A stretch of 16,475 nucleotides of DNA from UMGS1225 sp034086705 (lineage in GTDB: Bacteria; Bacillota; Clostridia; Oscillospirales; CAG-272), in NCBI GenBank assembly GCA_034086705.1, contig JAXDZV010000048.1:1-16475 (forward strand), in the 5' to 3' direction. A program made the translations under genes and the position numbers. Shown piece by piece: positions 1 through 5,011 of this stretch. The stretch's first letter is position 1. Each line of letters starts with the position of its first letter. The notes beneath the pieces were generated by a model that made no database searches, was not told where the DNA came from, and saw only the letters and a list, made by a program, of their open reading frames with translations.

Positions 1-2
1 GT

Positions 3-128
3 TCAATTGCCGAAGCGTTTTATGGTGCTGATGAGGATATGAAAGAAACGGCGCTTTCGTATCTGGATTCTTACCTTTTGGATATTGCTGAAAGTTTTGT
101 AAACAAATTCATTAATAAGGAGTCATAA
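3..128 (+). CDS. ADP-ribosylglycohydrolase-like protein, C-terminal end only
   Basis: An open frame enters from the left edge and ends at TAA (126-128), giving 41 residues. It begins SIAEAFYG, followed by an acidic stretch, a YLDSYLL segment and an amphipathic tail. This resembles the C-terminus of the DraG/ADP-ribosylglycohydrolase family, where a conserved 'GxxAEAFYG' helix is followed by a short tail. Family members remove ADP-ribose from arginine or other acceptors using a di-Mg site; none of those metal residues lies in the visible part, so the call rests on the tail alone. The stop is 2 bases before the start of the vWA gene, and the AAGGAG at 117-122 sits inside this gene, so the two are probably co-translated. 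Confidence 0.55.
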   Translation, partial: SIAEAFYGADEDMKETALSYLDSYLLDIAESFVNKFINKES

Positions 129-130
129 TC

Positions 131-793
131 ATGGAAAGAAAGAACAACATCACAGAATTGGTATTTATCTTGGACAGAAGCGGATCTATGTCCGGTCTTG
201 AAGCTGACACTATCGGAGGTTTCAATGCGATGATTGAGAAACAGCGAAAAGAAGATGGTGAATGTTATGTATCCACCGTTCTCTTCGATAATTACACCGA
301 AGTTCTCCACGACAGAGTAAAGCTCTCGGAAATCAAGCCTATGACCGACAAAGAGTACACTGTGCGTGGTTGTACAGCTCTCATTGATGCTCTTGGCGGC
401 GCTATCCACCACATTGGTAACGTCCACAAATATGCTCGTCCCGAGGATGTGCCGGCTCACACGATGTTTATCATCACTACAGATGGCATGGAAAATGCCA
501 GCCATAAATACACGAGTGAGCGTGTGAAGCAGATGATCGAGCGTCAGCAAGAAAGATACGGATGGGAGTTCCTCTTTATCGGTGCAAATATTGATGCGGT
601 TGAAACTGCCGCACGTTACGGAATCAACAGAGATCGTGCAGTTAATTATAACGCTGATAAGGAAGGCACCAGGGTTGTATATGAATCTGTCGCAAAAGCA
701 GTATGCAGCGTTCGCAACTGCGAGGCACTCTCCGAAGATTGGTGCGCCGAAATCGATGCGGATTACAAAAAAAGAGGTAAAAAATCACGTTAA
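131..793 (+). CDS. von Willebrand factor A (vWA) domain protein
   Basis: The protein is 220 aa, one vWA domain with no signal peptide or membrane segment, so it should be cytoplasmic. The metal-ion-dependent adhesion site is complete: D15-x-S17-x-S19 in the strand LVFILDRSGSM, T82 in GCTALID, and D118 in TTDGMEN. vWA domains bind partners through a Mg ion held by these residues. Cytoplasmic bacterial versions are commonly scaffolds or chaperone partners, as in the TerY-like proteins. The C-terminal tail (about 205-220) is basic. The start is well placed behind AAGGAG (117-122), 2 bases after the stop of the ADP-ribosylglycohydrolase-like gene. That pairing suggests a shared role in stress or ADP-ribosylation signalling, which is inference. 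The substrate or partner is unknown. Confidence 0.85.
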   Translation: MERKNNITELVFILDRSGSMSGLEADTIGGFNAMIEKQRKEDGECYVSTVLFDNYTEVLHDRVKLSEIKPMTDKEYTVRGCTALIDALGGAIHHIGNVHKYARPEDVPAHTMFIITTDGMENASHKYTSERVKQMIERQQERYGWEFLFIGANIDAVETAARYGINRDRAVNYNADKEGTRVVYESVAKAVCSVRNCEALSEDWCAEIDADYKKRGKKSR

Positions 794-859
794 AGTCCGC
801 TTTATGGTACACTATATGTGTTAGAATTTAGACAGTGGTTGAGAAAGTGAGAGGTTGAA
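794..859 (+). promoter_or_regulatory. short intergenic leader of the PHP phosphatase gene with a weak promoter candidate and SD
   Basis: TGGTACACT at 805-813 looks like an extended -10 element but has no good -35 box. GAGAGG at 849-854 is the ribosome binding site for the ATG at 860. No terminator hairpin separates the two genes, so read-through from the vWA gene is equally possible. Confidence 0.3.
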
Positions 860-1573
860 ATGAGGATAACCGATTTACATATGCATATCGTTCCCGGTGT
901 TGATGATGGTTCACTTAATATGTCAATGTCGCTTGATATGCTTGAAATTGCCTATGAGCAAGGAGTAAGAGATGTCTTCTGCACTTCTCACAATGTGTAT
1001 TCCGAAGATGAAATCACACGATACAAATCTCAATTTATGATGCTTCAAATGATGGCAAAATCTCGTTTCACGGATTTGAAGTTGTATATGGGTTGTGAGC
1101 TGTTGTGTGCCGGGGAATACATCGAGGATATCTTATATGGATTGGAAATCGGTGTATTCCTCCCGCTTGGGAACAGCAAGTATGTTTTAACGGAACTATA
1201 CCAAGATGCTACACCTGAAGAGGCAACGAAGATTGTTTGGGCGTTACTCTCAGCCGGATGGAAACCCATTCTTGCTCATACAGAGCGTTATCCTGCTTTG
1301 TTTGAGAAAGATATCTTACGCAAACTAATCAACCTTGGTGCAATGATTCAAGTTAACCTATACAGCTTGGAAGAAGAAAACAACGAGACCGTGAAGCAAA
1401 GAGCAAGGTTCTTGGTGGATAATCAATTGGCGCATTTTGTTGGATCGGATTCGCACCGCATCAACCATCGTTCTCCCAAATACGAATATGGTGTTCGGTA
1501 CCTAACAGAGCATTGTGAAAAAGAGTATGTAGAGAAGCTCTGTTTCAGGAATGCTTGCAACCTGATTTTTTGA
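860..1573 (+). CDS. PHP-domain phosphatase of the CpsB/YwqE (CapC) type
   Basis: The protein is 237 aa, close to the usual 240-255 aa of CpsB/YwqE Mn-dependent protein-tyrosine phosphatases. The metal cluster of the PHP fold is all present: H7 and H9 (DLHMH), D15 in PGVDDGS, H44 (CTSHN), E80, E112, H140 (LAHTERY), and D197/H199 (GSDSH). In the known family the enzyme dephosphorylates BY-kinases that control capsule export. No BY-kinase, Wzz-like protein or glycosyltransferase lies nearby, so the substrate may differ here. One local change is TSH in place of the usual TPH in the third motif. The start follows GAGAGG with five bases of spacing. The gene is co-directional with the vWA gene 66 bases upstream. 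Confidence 0.85.
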   Translation: MRITDLHMHIVPGVDDGSLNMSMSLDMLEIAYEQGVRDVFCTSHNVYSEDEITRYKSQFMMLQMMAKSRFTDLKLYMGCELLCAGEYIEDILYGLEIGVFLPLGNSKYVLTELYQDATPEEATKIVWALLSAGWKPILAHTERYPALFEKDILRKLINLGAMIQVNLYSLEEENNETVKQRARFLVDNQLAHFVGSDSHRINHRSPKYEYGVRYLTEHCEKEYVEKLCFRNACNLIF

Positions 1574-1697
1574 AAAAATGTTATTTTTCTGCCTTCTATG
1601 GCTTGACAGCTTCGTGGATACTGTTGCGAAACGATATACATAATTCTATTATGATTGCAATACGCAAGTTATAGATTTCATACCGCAATTCGAGCTA

Positions 1698-1726
1698 TTG
1701 AAAATACATCGAAAAAACGCTATAAT
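1698..1726 (+). promoter_or_regulatory. Sigma-A promoter of the Lrp / alpha-CTD operon
   Basis: TTGAAA at 1698-1703 and TATAAT at 1721-1726 are separated by exactly 17 bases. Transcription would start near 1733, leaving a leader of about 50 bases before the ATG at 1784. The preceding 1574-1697 is AT-rich and holds short dyads such as TTGC-aata-cGCAA near 1654, which could be sites for autoregulation by the Lrp-type protein; that last point is inference. Confidence 0.75.
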
Positions 1727-1783
1727 AATACCGTAATAAGCAGTTATGGTGGCCACCGAAATTGCGGATTATGGAGGATAAAA

Positions 1784-2242
1784 ATGCACATTAACGGTAT
1801 CGATGAAAAAGACAACGAAATAATCAATCTTCTTTTGAAGGACGCAAGAATGTCATACTCCGATATTGGAGAGAAAATCGGTCTGTCTCGCACAGCGGTT
1901 AAGAATCGTGTTGCAACTCTTGAGAAGAACGGAATTATTGGAGGATACCGTGCAGTTATCAATCCTCAAGAATCCCCGGAGATGATGACCTTCATAGTGA
2001 ATATCGAAACAAACCCGGAGCATTTCGACAATGCCAAGCAAGTGTTTGCAGAAGCTCCTGAAACGGTTACACTCATCCAAACAACCGGAAGAAACAGCCA
2101 CCTGGTTGCAATCTGCGTAGCAGAAGACGTAAAGACGATGAGAAACTTCGTAAACCATATATACAGGACAGTTAATGGGATCTTGTCGATAAATGCCAAC
2201 TCTGTTTTCGATGTCGTGAAAGGAAGCATCATTCCCGAATAA
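1784..2242 (+). CDS. Lrp/AsnC family transcriptional regulator
   Basis: The protein is 152 aa, the typical length of the family. Residues about 6-60 form the N-terminal winged helix-turn-helix (IDEKDNEIINLLLKDARMS, then SDIGEKIGLSRTAVKNRV as the recognition unit). Residues about 66-150 form the RAM ligand/oligomerisation domain. These proteins assemble as octamers and respond to amino acids or similar small effectors. I chose the ATG at 1784 because GGAGG (1773-1777) lies 6 bases upstream and a consensus promoter lies at 1698-1726. The longer in-frame start at 1655 would lie upstream of that promoter. It is the first gene of a five-gene operon and is the obvious candidate to regulate it. The next gene follows after 17 bases. 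Confidence 0.9.
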   Translation: MHINGIDEKDNEIINLLLKDARMSYSDIGEKIGLSRTAVKNRVATLEKNGIIGGYRAVINPQESPEMMTFIVNIETNPEHFDNAKQVFAEAPETVTLIQTTGRNSHLVAICVAEDVKTMRNFVNHIYRTVNGILSINANSVFDVVKGSIIPE

Positions 2243-2259
2243 TAAATTCGAGGTGTGCT

Positions 2260-2634
2260 ATGAATAAAGCAGAAGTAGTTAAGAACCTTATGTATGCAGA
2301 GAAACAGTGCGGTTTGGTGGATACGCTCCACCGTATCTTTGGCAAGAATATCAAGGTAAATGTGGGATTTTCCAAGAGTGCGTGTGATGCAAGTATTGAA
2401 GAGCTGGTGCTGTCTGTGAGAAGCTACAACGCTCTCCGCCGCGCAAACGTTTCCACCTTGGGTGATTTGATTGAACGTCTCAATGAAGGCGGTCTTAAAA
2501 GCATCCGAAACTTGGGTGCAAAAAGTTATAGCGAGATCCAAACCAAAATGCTTGTATATGGTTTTGAACGTCTATCCGAAAAGGAGAAAACGGAATTCTT
2601 CTACAATTTAGTAAACAATAATACAGCAATGTAG
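2260..2634 (+). CDS. Stand-alone RNA polymerase alpha C-terminal-domain-like protein
   Basis: The protein is 124 aa. Residues about 45-102 match the alpha-CTD of RNA polymerase: SIEELVLSVRSYNALRRANV, then a helix, then IRNLGAKSYSEI. The residues that in E. coli alpha contact UP-element DNA have counterparts: R54 (R265), N57 (N268), N84 (N294), G86 (G296), K88 (K298) and S89 (S299). There is no N-terminal assembly domain; residues 1-40 are a different, mildly basic helical segment. It therefore cannot replace the alpha subunit. It could bind UP-like DNA, or meet sigma factors or activators in place of the real alpha-CTD. The SD GAGGTG is at 2250-2255. It sits directly behind the Lrp regulator in one operon. 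A helix-hairpin-helix DNA-binding role unrelated to polymerase is the alternative. Confidence 0.85.
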   Translation: MNKAEVVKNLMYAEKQCGLVDTLHRIFGKNIKVNVGFSKSACDASIEELVLSVRSYNALRRANVSTLGDLIERLNEGGLKSIRNLGAKSYSEIQTKMLVYGFERLSEKEKTEFFYNLVNNNTAM

Positions 2635-2659
2635 CTATAAATTATGGGAGGTCATAGAT

Positions 2660-2983
2660 ATGGCAAAAGATAAGATTATAAGCCGTCCCGGCTTGTTCGG
2701 CACAGTAAACCACTACGATAGTAAGGGAAAGAAAATCGGAGAAAGCCGCCCCGGTCTCTTTGGTTCTACCAATCACTACGACAGCAAAGGACGCAAGGTG
2801 GGATCAAGTCACGATGGTATTTTCGGTAGCACCTCCCATTATGACAATCGAGGCCATAAGGTTGGTTCTTCGCAGAGAGGAGCTTTCTCTACAGACCACT
2901 ATGACTCCAAGGGACATAGAACAGGAAAGAGTCATCCGGGTTGGTTCGGTTCTACTGAAACTGAATTCAACAAAAAGAAGTAA
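2660..2983 (+). CDS. Small hydrophilic protein of 21-residue HYDSKG repeats
   Basis: The protein is 107 aa, nearly all tandem repeats: residues 8-28, 29-49, 50-70, 71-90 (one residue short) and a partial fifth at 91-107. The consensus is S-x-P-G-x-F-G-S-T-x-H-Y-D-S-K-G-x-K-x-G-x. It is rich in Gly, Ser, Lys and aromatic residues and has no signal peptide or membrane segment. The YDxxG core recalls YD or beta-strand repeats in which each unit forms a hairpin, but I cannot assign a named family with confidence. GGGAGG at 2646-2651 is a strong SD for the ATG at 2660. It lies 25 bases after the alpha-CTD gene and 20 bases before the next gene, so it is part of the same operon. Function is unknown. 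Confidence 0.8.
   Translation: MAKDKIISRPGLFGTVNHYDSKGKKIGESRPGLFGSTNHYDSKGRKVGSSHDGIFGSTSHYDNRGHKVGSSQRGAFSTDHYDSKGHRTGKSHPGWFGSTETEFNKKK
2681..2980 (+). repeat. Five-copy 63-base coding tandem repeat
   Basis: The repeats of the HYDSKG protein are also recognisable in DNA, with the recurring pieces CACTACGA, CAGCAAAGG and TTCGG(T/C). Copies have diverged, the fourth has lost one codon and the fifth is cut short. Divergence mostly at third positions would suggest the repeat protein is under selection. Confidence 0.7.
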
Positions 2984-3003
2984 GGACTATTGGGTGATGG
3001 ACG

Positions 3004-3360
3004 ATGAGAATTGAAAGAAAATATGTATCTTTTTTTGTGTTGTCGCAGACAGATGAACAAGCTAAAAATGTGTTTGAAGGAACAATCAAGAAGTATGCAG
3101 CTGATACAGAAGAAGCACAGCGGTTGATTGATTACCATTATTCTAACCGCACTATGGTTTATGGCGCAGAGATGGGATATTGCATCCCGCATTTTGATGA
3201 AATTGTGCGAGGCTTTGAAGTATTGGACGATGAATATCCATATGATAACGGCTTTGATGCAACTGATACAAATGAAGTAATAATCGCAGACAAAGGTGAT
3301 AACTATATCGAACTTCATTTAATCAAAAGATTCGATGGAGAAGAATACATTATTAGATAG
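3004..3360 (+). CDS. Uncharacterised 118-aa protein
   Basis: The protein is 118 aa, acidic and rich in Tyr and Asp, with no signal peptide, membrane helix or recognised motif. It begins MRIERKYVSFFVLSQTDEQA, predicted as a beta strand followed by a helix, and ends with alternating strands (YIELHLIKRFDGEEYIIR). This gives the look of a small alpha/beta domain. The start at 3004 is preceded by GGGTG at 2992-2996, an imperfect but well-spaced SD. It is fourth in the five-gene operon, 20 bases after the repeat protein and 24 bases before the EF-hand-like gene. Being locked inside a tight operon is the main evidence that it is expressed. I do not recognise the family. Confidence 0.7.
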   Translation: MRIERKYVSFFVLSQTDEQAKNVFEGTIKKYAADTEEAQRLIDYHYSNRTMVYGAEMGYCIPHFDEIVRGFEVLDDEYPYDNGFDATDTNEVIIADKGDNYIELHLIKRFDGEEYIIR

Positions 3361-3384
3361 CAAACGAGTAAAGGGTGATAAGAT

Positions 3385-3615
3385 ATGAGTGATAAAGGGT
3401 TATTTGGTGGCTTATTCGATTTTAACAATGACGGCAAATTGGATACCTTTGAAAGAGCTGCGGAATTTGGTATGTTTATGCAGATGATGGATTCAGAGAA
3501 GAACGATGCGTTAGCATCGGCGGGACTTAATCCTGATGACCTTGAAGATATGGGATACTTTGAGCGTAGAGAAGCTTTAGAAAATGCTGGTCTCGACCCC
3601 GACGATTTTGAATAA
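3385..3615 (+). CDS. Small EF-hand-loop protein
   Basis: The protein is 76 aa. Residues 12-23 form a canonical 12-position EF-hand calcium loop: D12 (1), N14 (3), D16 (5), G17 (6), L19 (8), D20 (9), E23 (12). The segment before it is Gly/Phe-rich (LFGGLFDF). After a Met-rich helix (28-37) come two copies of a nine-residue motif, AGLNPDDLE at 46-54 and AGLDPDDFE at 68-76, the second forming the very C-terminus. There is no signal sequence, so unlike dockerins it would act in the cytoplasm. A single EF loop could bind Ca or be structural. The SD is AAGGGTG at 3371-3377. It is last in the operon, with the terminator 10 bases past the stop. Confidence 0.75.
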   Translation: MSDKGLFGGLFDFNNDGKLDTFERAAEFGMFMQMMDSEKNDALASAGLNPDDLEDMGYFERREALENAGLDPDDFE

Positions 3616-3624
3616 AAAAGAAAT

Positions 3625-3656
3625 AATCCCCGGAGCCTTTGTTGGTTCCGGGGATT
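3625..3656. terminator. Bidirectional intrinsic terminator
   Basis: AATCCCCGGAGCC (3625-3637) pairs with GGTTCCGGGGATT (3644-3656): 13 pairs with one G-U wobble and a 6-base loop. On the minus strand it is followed by a strong U-run (complement of the A-rich 3613-3623), so it terminates the SLOG gene well. On the plus strand the tail CGTTCATTC is only moderately U-rich, but it sits 10 bases past the EF-hand gene and probably ends that operon. Confidence 0.85.
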
Positions 3657-3685
3657 CGTTCATTCTACAAGGTCGTATATATTAA

Positions 3686-4135
3686 TCACTTTTTTCCAGC
3701 CTTGATGGCATACTGCATTGTTTGGTAAGCCCCACCGGATTCCTTTTCTACATAGCAGATTAAAAGGTCAGCTCGATCTACCATATACCGGTTACGCTTT
3801 TGGATTGCACCCTTGAAGTGGCTGGATGCGGATTCCTGGCACAGTTCAACTTCATCGTAGTATTCCTCAAAGGATTCTACGTTATCTCGATATTCAGCGG
3901 TCTCATAAGGCATAACCCATATAAGGGAGCTGTTGGCGTCAAATACGCGCTTTTTGACACGCAGGACAGTAGAGGATACTATTTGGTCGAAATCACCGTC
4001 ACGACCCACCAGGAAGTCCACATAGGACTTGCTGCCGATTAACTCACGCACAAGCTCTTCGACTTTATCTTCCACAAAAGAGAATCGGTCGATGTAGCGA
4101 TGGCCGATGAAAGCCACAGTATAAATATCAAGCAT
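3686..4135 (-). CDS. SLOG-family (DUF1273/YpsA-like) Rossmann protein
   Basis: The protein is 149 aa. It starts YTVAFIGHR (5-13), the first strand and Gly-rich turn of the SLOG fold, then GRDGDFDQ (44-51), a middle WVMPYETAEY strand (73-82), VDRADLLICYV (about 118-128) and finally ESGGAYQTMQYA (132-143). These are the ligand-binding loops of SLOG proteins, which bind nucleotides or nucleotide-derived signals and recur in phage and defence-related contexts. It is near the usual length for a single-domain member. AAGGTG (complement of 4141-4146) is the SD. It is divergent from the XRE regulator at 4284 and convergent with the EF-hand operon. The ligand is unknown. Confidence 0.75.
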   Translation of the reverse strand: MLDIYTVAFIGHRYIDRFSFVEDKVEELVRELIGSKSYVDFLVGRDGDFDQIVSSTVLRVKKRVFDANSSLIWVMPYETAEYRDNVESFEEYYDEVELCQESASSHFKGAIQKRNRYMVDRADLLICYVEKESGGAYQTMQYAIKAGKK

Positions 4136-4179
4136 CTATTCACCTTGGTTCTGTTGGCTGTAATCATACATTAAATATT

Positions 4180-4208
4180 ATTATAACATAATCATTCCAA
4201 CAAAACAA
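4180..4208 (-). promoter_or_regulatory. Promoter of the SLOG gene
   Basis: Read on the minus strand, TTGTTT (complement of 4203-4208) is followed after 17 bases by TATAAT (complement of 4180-4185). A TGT directly before the -10 box makes it an extended -10 promoter. Confidence 0.65.
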
Positions 4209-4236
4209 GATAACCAATAGAATGGCTCACACAATT

Positions 4237-4264
4237 TTGACCACCGTATAGGATACAATATTAT
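4237..4264 (+). promoter_or_regulatory. Promoter of the small XRE regulator
   Basis: TTGACC at 4237-4242 and TATTAT at 4259-4264 are separated by 16 bases. Transcription would start near 4271, giving a very short leader before the ATG at 4284. Confidence 0.6.
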
Positions 4265-4278
4265 AAAAGGACGGTGGT
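4240..4278. promoter_or_regulatory. Perfect inverted repeat flanking the -10 box (candidate operator)
   Basis: ACCACCGT (4240-4247) and ACGGTGGT (4271-4278) are perfect inverted copies 31 bases apart, about three helical turns, so both face the same side of the DNA. The left copy overlaps the -35 box and the right copy covers the expected start point and the SD. This layout fits autorepression by the XRE protein encoded just downstream; that is inference. Confidence 0.55.
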
Positions 4279-4283
4279 GAAAT

Positions 4284-4598
4284 ATGTACGAAAACGAATT
4301 TCAAACACGCCTCACTCAATTAAGAGAAAAGAAAGGTGTTTCGGCTCGTGATATGAGCCTTTCAATCGGGCAGAACCCCGGTTATATAAACAACATCGAA
4401 ACCGGAAAAGCACTTCCTTCGATGTCCGGATTTTTATATATCTGCGAATATTTACAGCTTTCTCCCAAGGACGTCTTTGACACGGATGCAAAGAACCCTG
4501 AAAAATTGAACGAGCTTATTAAAGAGATAAAGAGACTGGACGACAAGCAATTAGATAGCATTGCATCCATCGTCCATGGACTCGTTAAGAAAGGTTAA
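4284..4598 (+). CDS. Small XRE-family HTH regulator
   Basis: The protein is 104 aa. Residues about 8-65 form a Cro/C1-type helix-turn-helix: QLREKKGVSARDMSLSIGQN, then the recognition part PGYINNIETGKALPSMSGFL, ending in the usual 'LSPKDVFD' helix. The C-terminal 35 residues are a charged helix, probably for dimerisation. There is no other effector domain. GGACGGTGGTG (4269-4279) provides the SD. It is divergent from the SLOG gene with 148 bases between them and ends at its own terminator. It is likely an autoregulator, or a repressor of the adjacent SLOG promoter. Confidence 0.9.
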   Translation: MYENEFQTRLTQLREKKGVSARDMSLSIGQNPGYINNIETGKALPSMSGFLYICEYLQLSPKDVFDTDAKNPEKLNELIKEIKRLDDKQLDSIASIVHGLVKKG

Positions 4599-4602
4599 TC
4601 AC

Positions 4603-4636
4603 AAGGCGCACAGCTTCACGGCTGTGTGTCTTTTTT
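4603..4636 (+). terminator. Intrinsic terminator of the small XRE gene
   Basis: GGCGCACAGC (4605-4614) pairs with GCTGTGTGTC (4621-4630): ten pairs including two G-U, 6-base loop, followed by six T (4631-4636). It begins 7 bases past the stop codon. Confidence 0.85.
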
Positions 4637-4669
4637 AATGATATTGAAAAAAGTTTTTGAACTTGTGTT

Positions 4670-4699
4670 ATAAAGTCTTGAACCCGCGCAAGACTTTAT
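4670..4699. repeat. Perfect 11-bp inverted repeat
   Basis: ATAAAGTCTTG (4670-4680) and CAAGACTTTAT (4689-4699) are exact inverted copies around an 8-base GC-rich centre (AACCCGCG). There is no T-run after it on either strand, so it is not an ordinary terminator. Confidence 0.75.
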
Positions 4700-4700
4700 G

Positions 4701-4738
4701 TTTTGAATGACCCCCCAAGGTAGGGGGAGGTTTCAAAA
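4701..4738. repeat. C-tract/G-tract hairpin with outer dyad
   Basis: TTTTGAA (4701-4707) and TTCAAAA (4732-4738) enclose CCCCCC (4711-4716) and GGGGG (4723-4727). The whole can fold as an interrupted stem with an AAGGTA-type loop. It starts two bases after the preceding perfect hairpin. C-run/G-run hairpins of this style occur near transfer origins of some Firmicutes conjugative elements, but no nick site can be identified. Confidence 0.5.
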
Positions 4739-4822
4739 TAACGAACAACGAAAGCTGGAAGAAAACAGCAACAGAATAAGAGAAGATTTTCCGGTACAGC
4801 ATTGAACGCTCCACAAAAAGAA

Positions 4823-4863
4823 AAAAGCCAAAAACCCCTGTAATTAAGGGATTTACGGCTTTT
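4823..4863 (-). terminator. Terminator-like stem-loop
   Basis: AAAAGCC (4823-4829) and GGCTTTT (4857-4863) pair, with an inner CCCT/AGGG stem (4836-4839 with 4847-4850). On the minus strand the stem is followed by a long T-rich tract (complement of the A-rich 4814-4826). It may be a second terminator for the minus-strand XRE-zinc ribbon gene. Confidence 0.5.
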
Positions 4864-4867
4864 GCAA

Positions 4868-4898
4868 ACAAAAAAGTCACCTCGTAAAGAGATGACTT
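4868..4898 (-). terminator. Intrinsic terminator for the XRE-membrane-zinc ribbon gene
   Basis: On the minus strand AAGTCATCTC (complement of 4889-4898) pairs with GAGGTGACTT (complement of 4874-4883): ten pairs with one U-G wobble and a 5-base loop, followed by a T-run (complement of 4868-4875). The wobble pairs only on the minus strand, which supports that direction. Confidence 0.7.
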
Positions 4899-4930
4899 CT
4901 TTGTATCAACGAATGTTGACTATTATGCCT

Positions 4931-4992
4931 AAAAGTAACCAAACGGAGCAGAATAGAGGTAAAAGTAAGCAAAAGTAGTGTGACTGCTCTGT
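4931..4992. repeat. AAAAGTA direct repeats within an imperfect inverted repeat
   Basis: AAAAGTA occurs at 4931-4937, 4961-4967 and 4971-4977, the last two 10 bases apart, about one helical turn. ACGGAGCAG (4943-4951) and CTGCTCTGT (4984-4992) form a dyad with one mismatch. This looks like a protein-binding array; no protein can be assigned. Confidence 0.4.
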
Positions 4993-5011
4993 TCGATAAA
5001 TTGGAATTGGT

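Larger units (their letters stand above)
4637..5011. other. Gene-free, hairpin-rich intergenic region
   Basis: I see no credible gene here. The stretch holds two adjacent hairpins (4670-4699 and 4701-4738), a plain AT-rich part (4739-4820), two terminator-like hairpins (4823-4863 and 4868-4898) and a cluster of AAAAGTA repeats enclosed by a dyad (4931-4992). An open frame on the minus strand (4668-4880) exists but runs through three of the hairpins and has no ribosome site. The density of structure resembles a mobile-element end or transfer origin rather than coding DNA. Confidence 0.6.

Noticed and set aside
1603..1640. TTGACA at 1603-1608 as a second promoter for the Lrp operon
   Set aside because: The nearest -10-like box (TATACA at 1635) is 26 bases away, too far for a sigma-A promoter.
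1655..1783. Longer N-terminus of the Lrp regulator from the ATG at 1655
   Set aside because: It would start upstream of the consensus promoter at 1698-1726, has no SD, and the extension does not resemble the family; the ATG at 1784 has GGAGG.
2932..3318. 128-aa minus-strand frame opposite the 118-aa protein
   Set aside because: It has no SD and overlaps two operon genes in antisense; it has no recognisable domain.
4668..4880. 70-aa open frame on the minus strand in the hairpin-rich gap
   Set aside because: It has no SD, runs through three hairpins and has no family resemblance; treated as a by-product of structured DNA.
4931..4977. AAAAGTA copies as a small CRISPR array
   Set aside because: The units are only 7 bases, irregularly spaced, with no spacers of even length and no cas genes.
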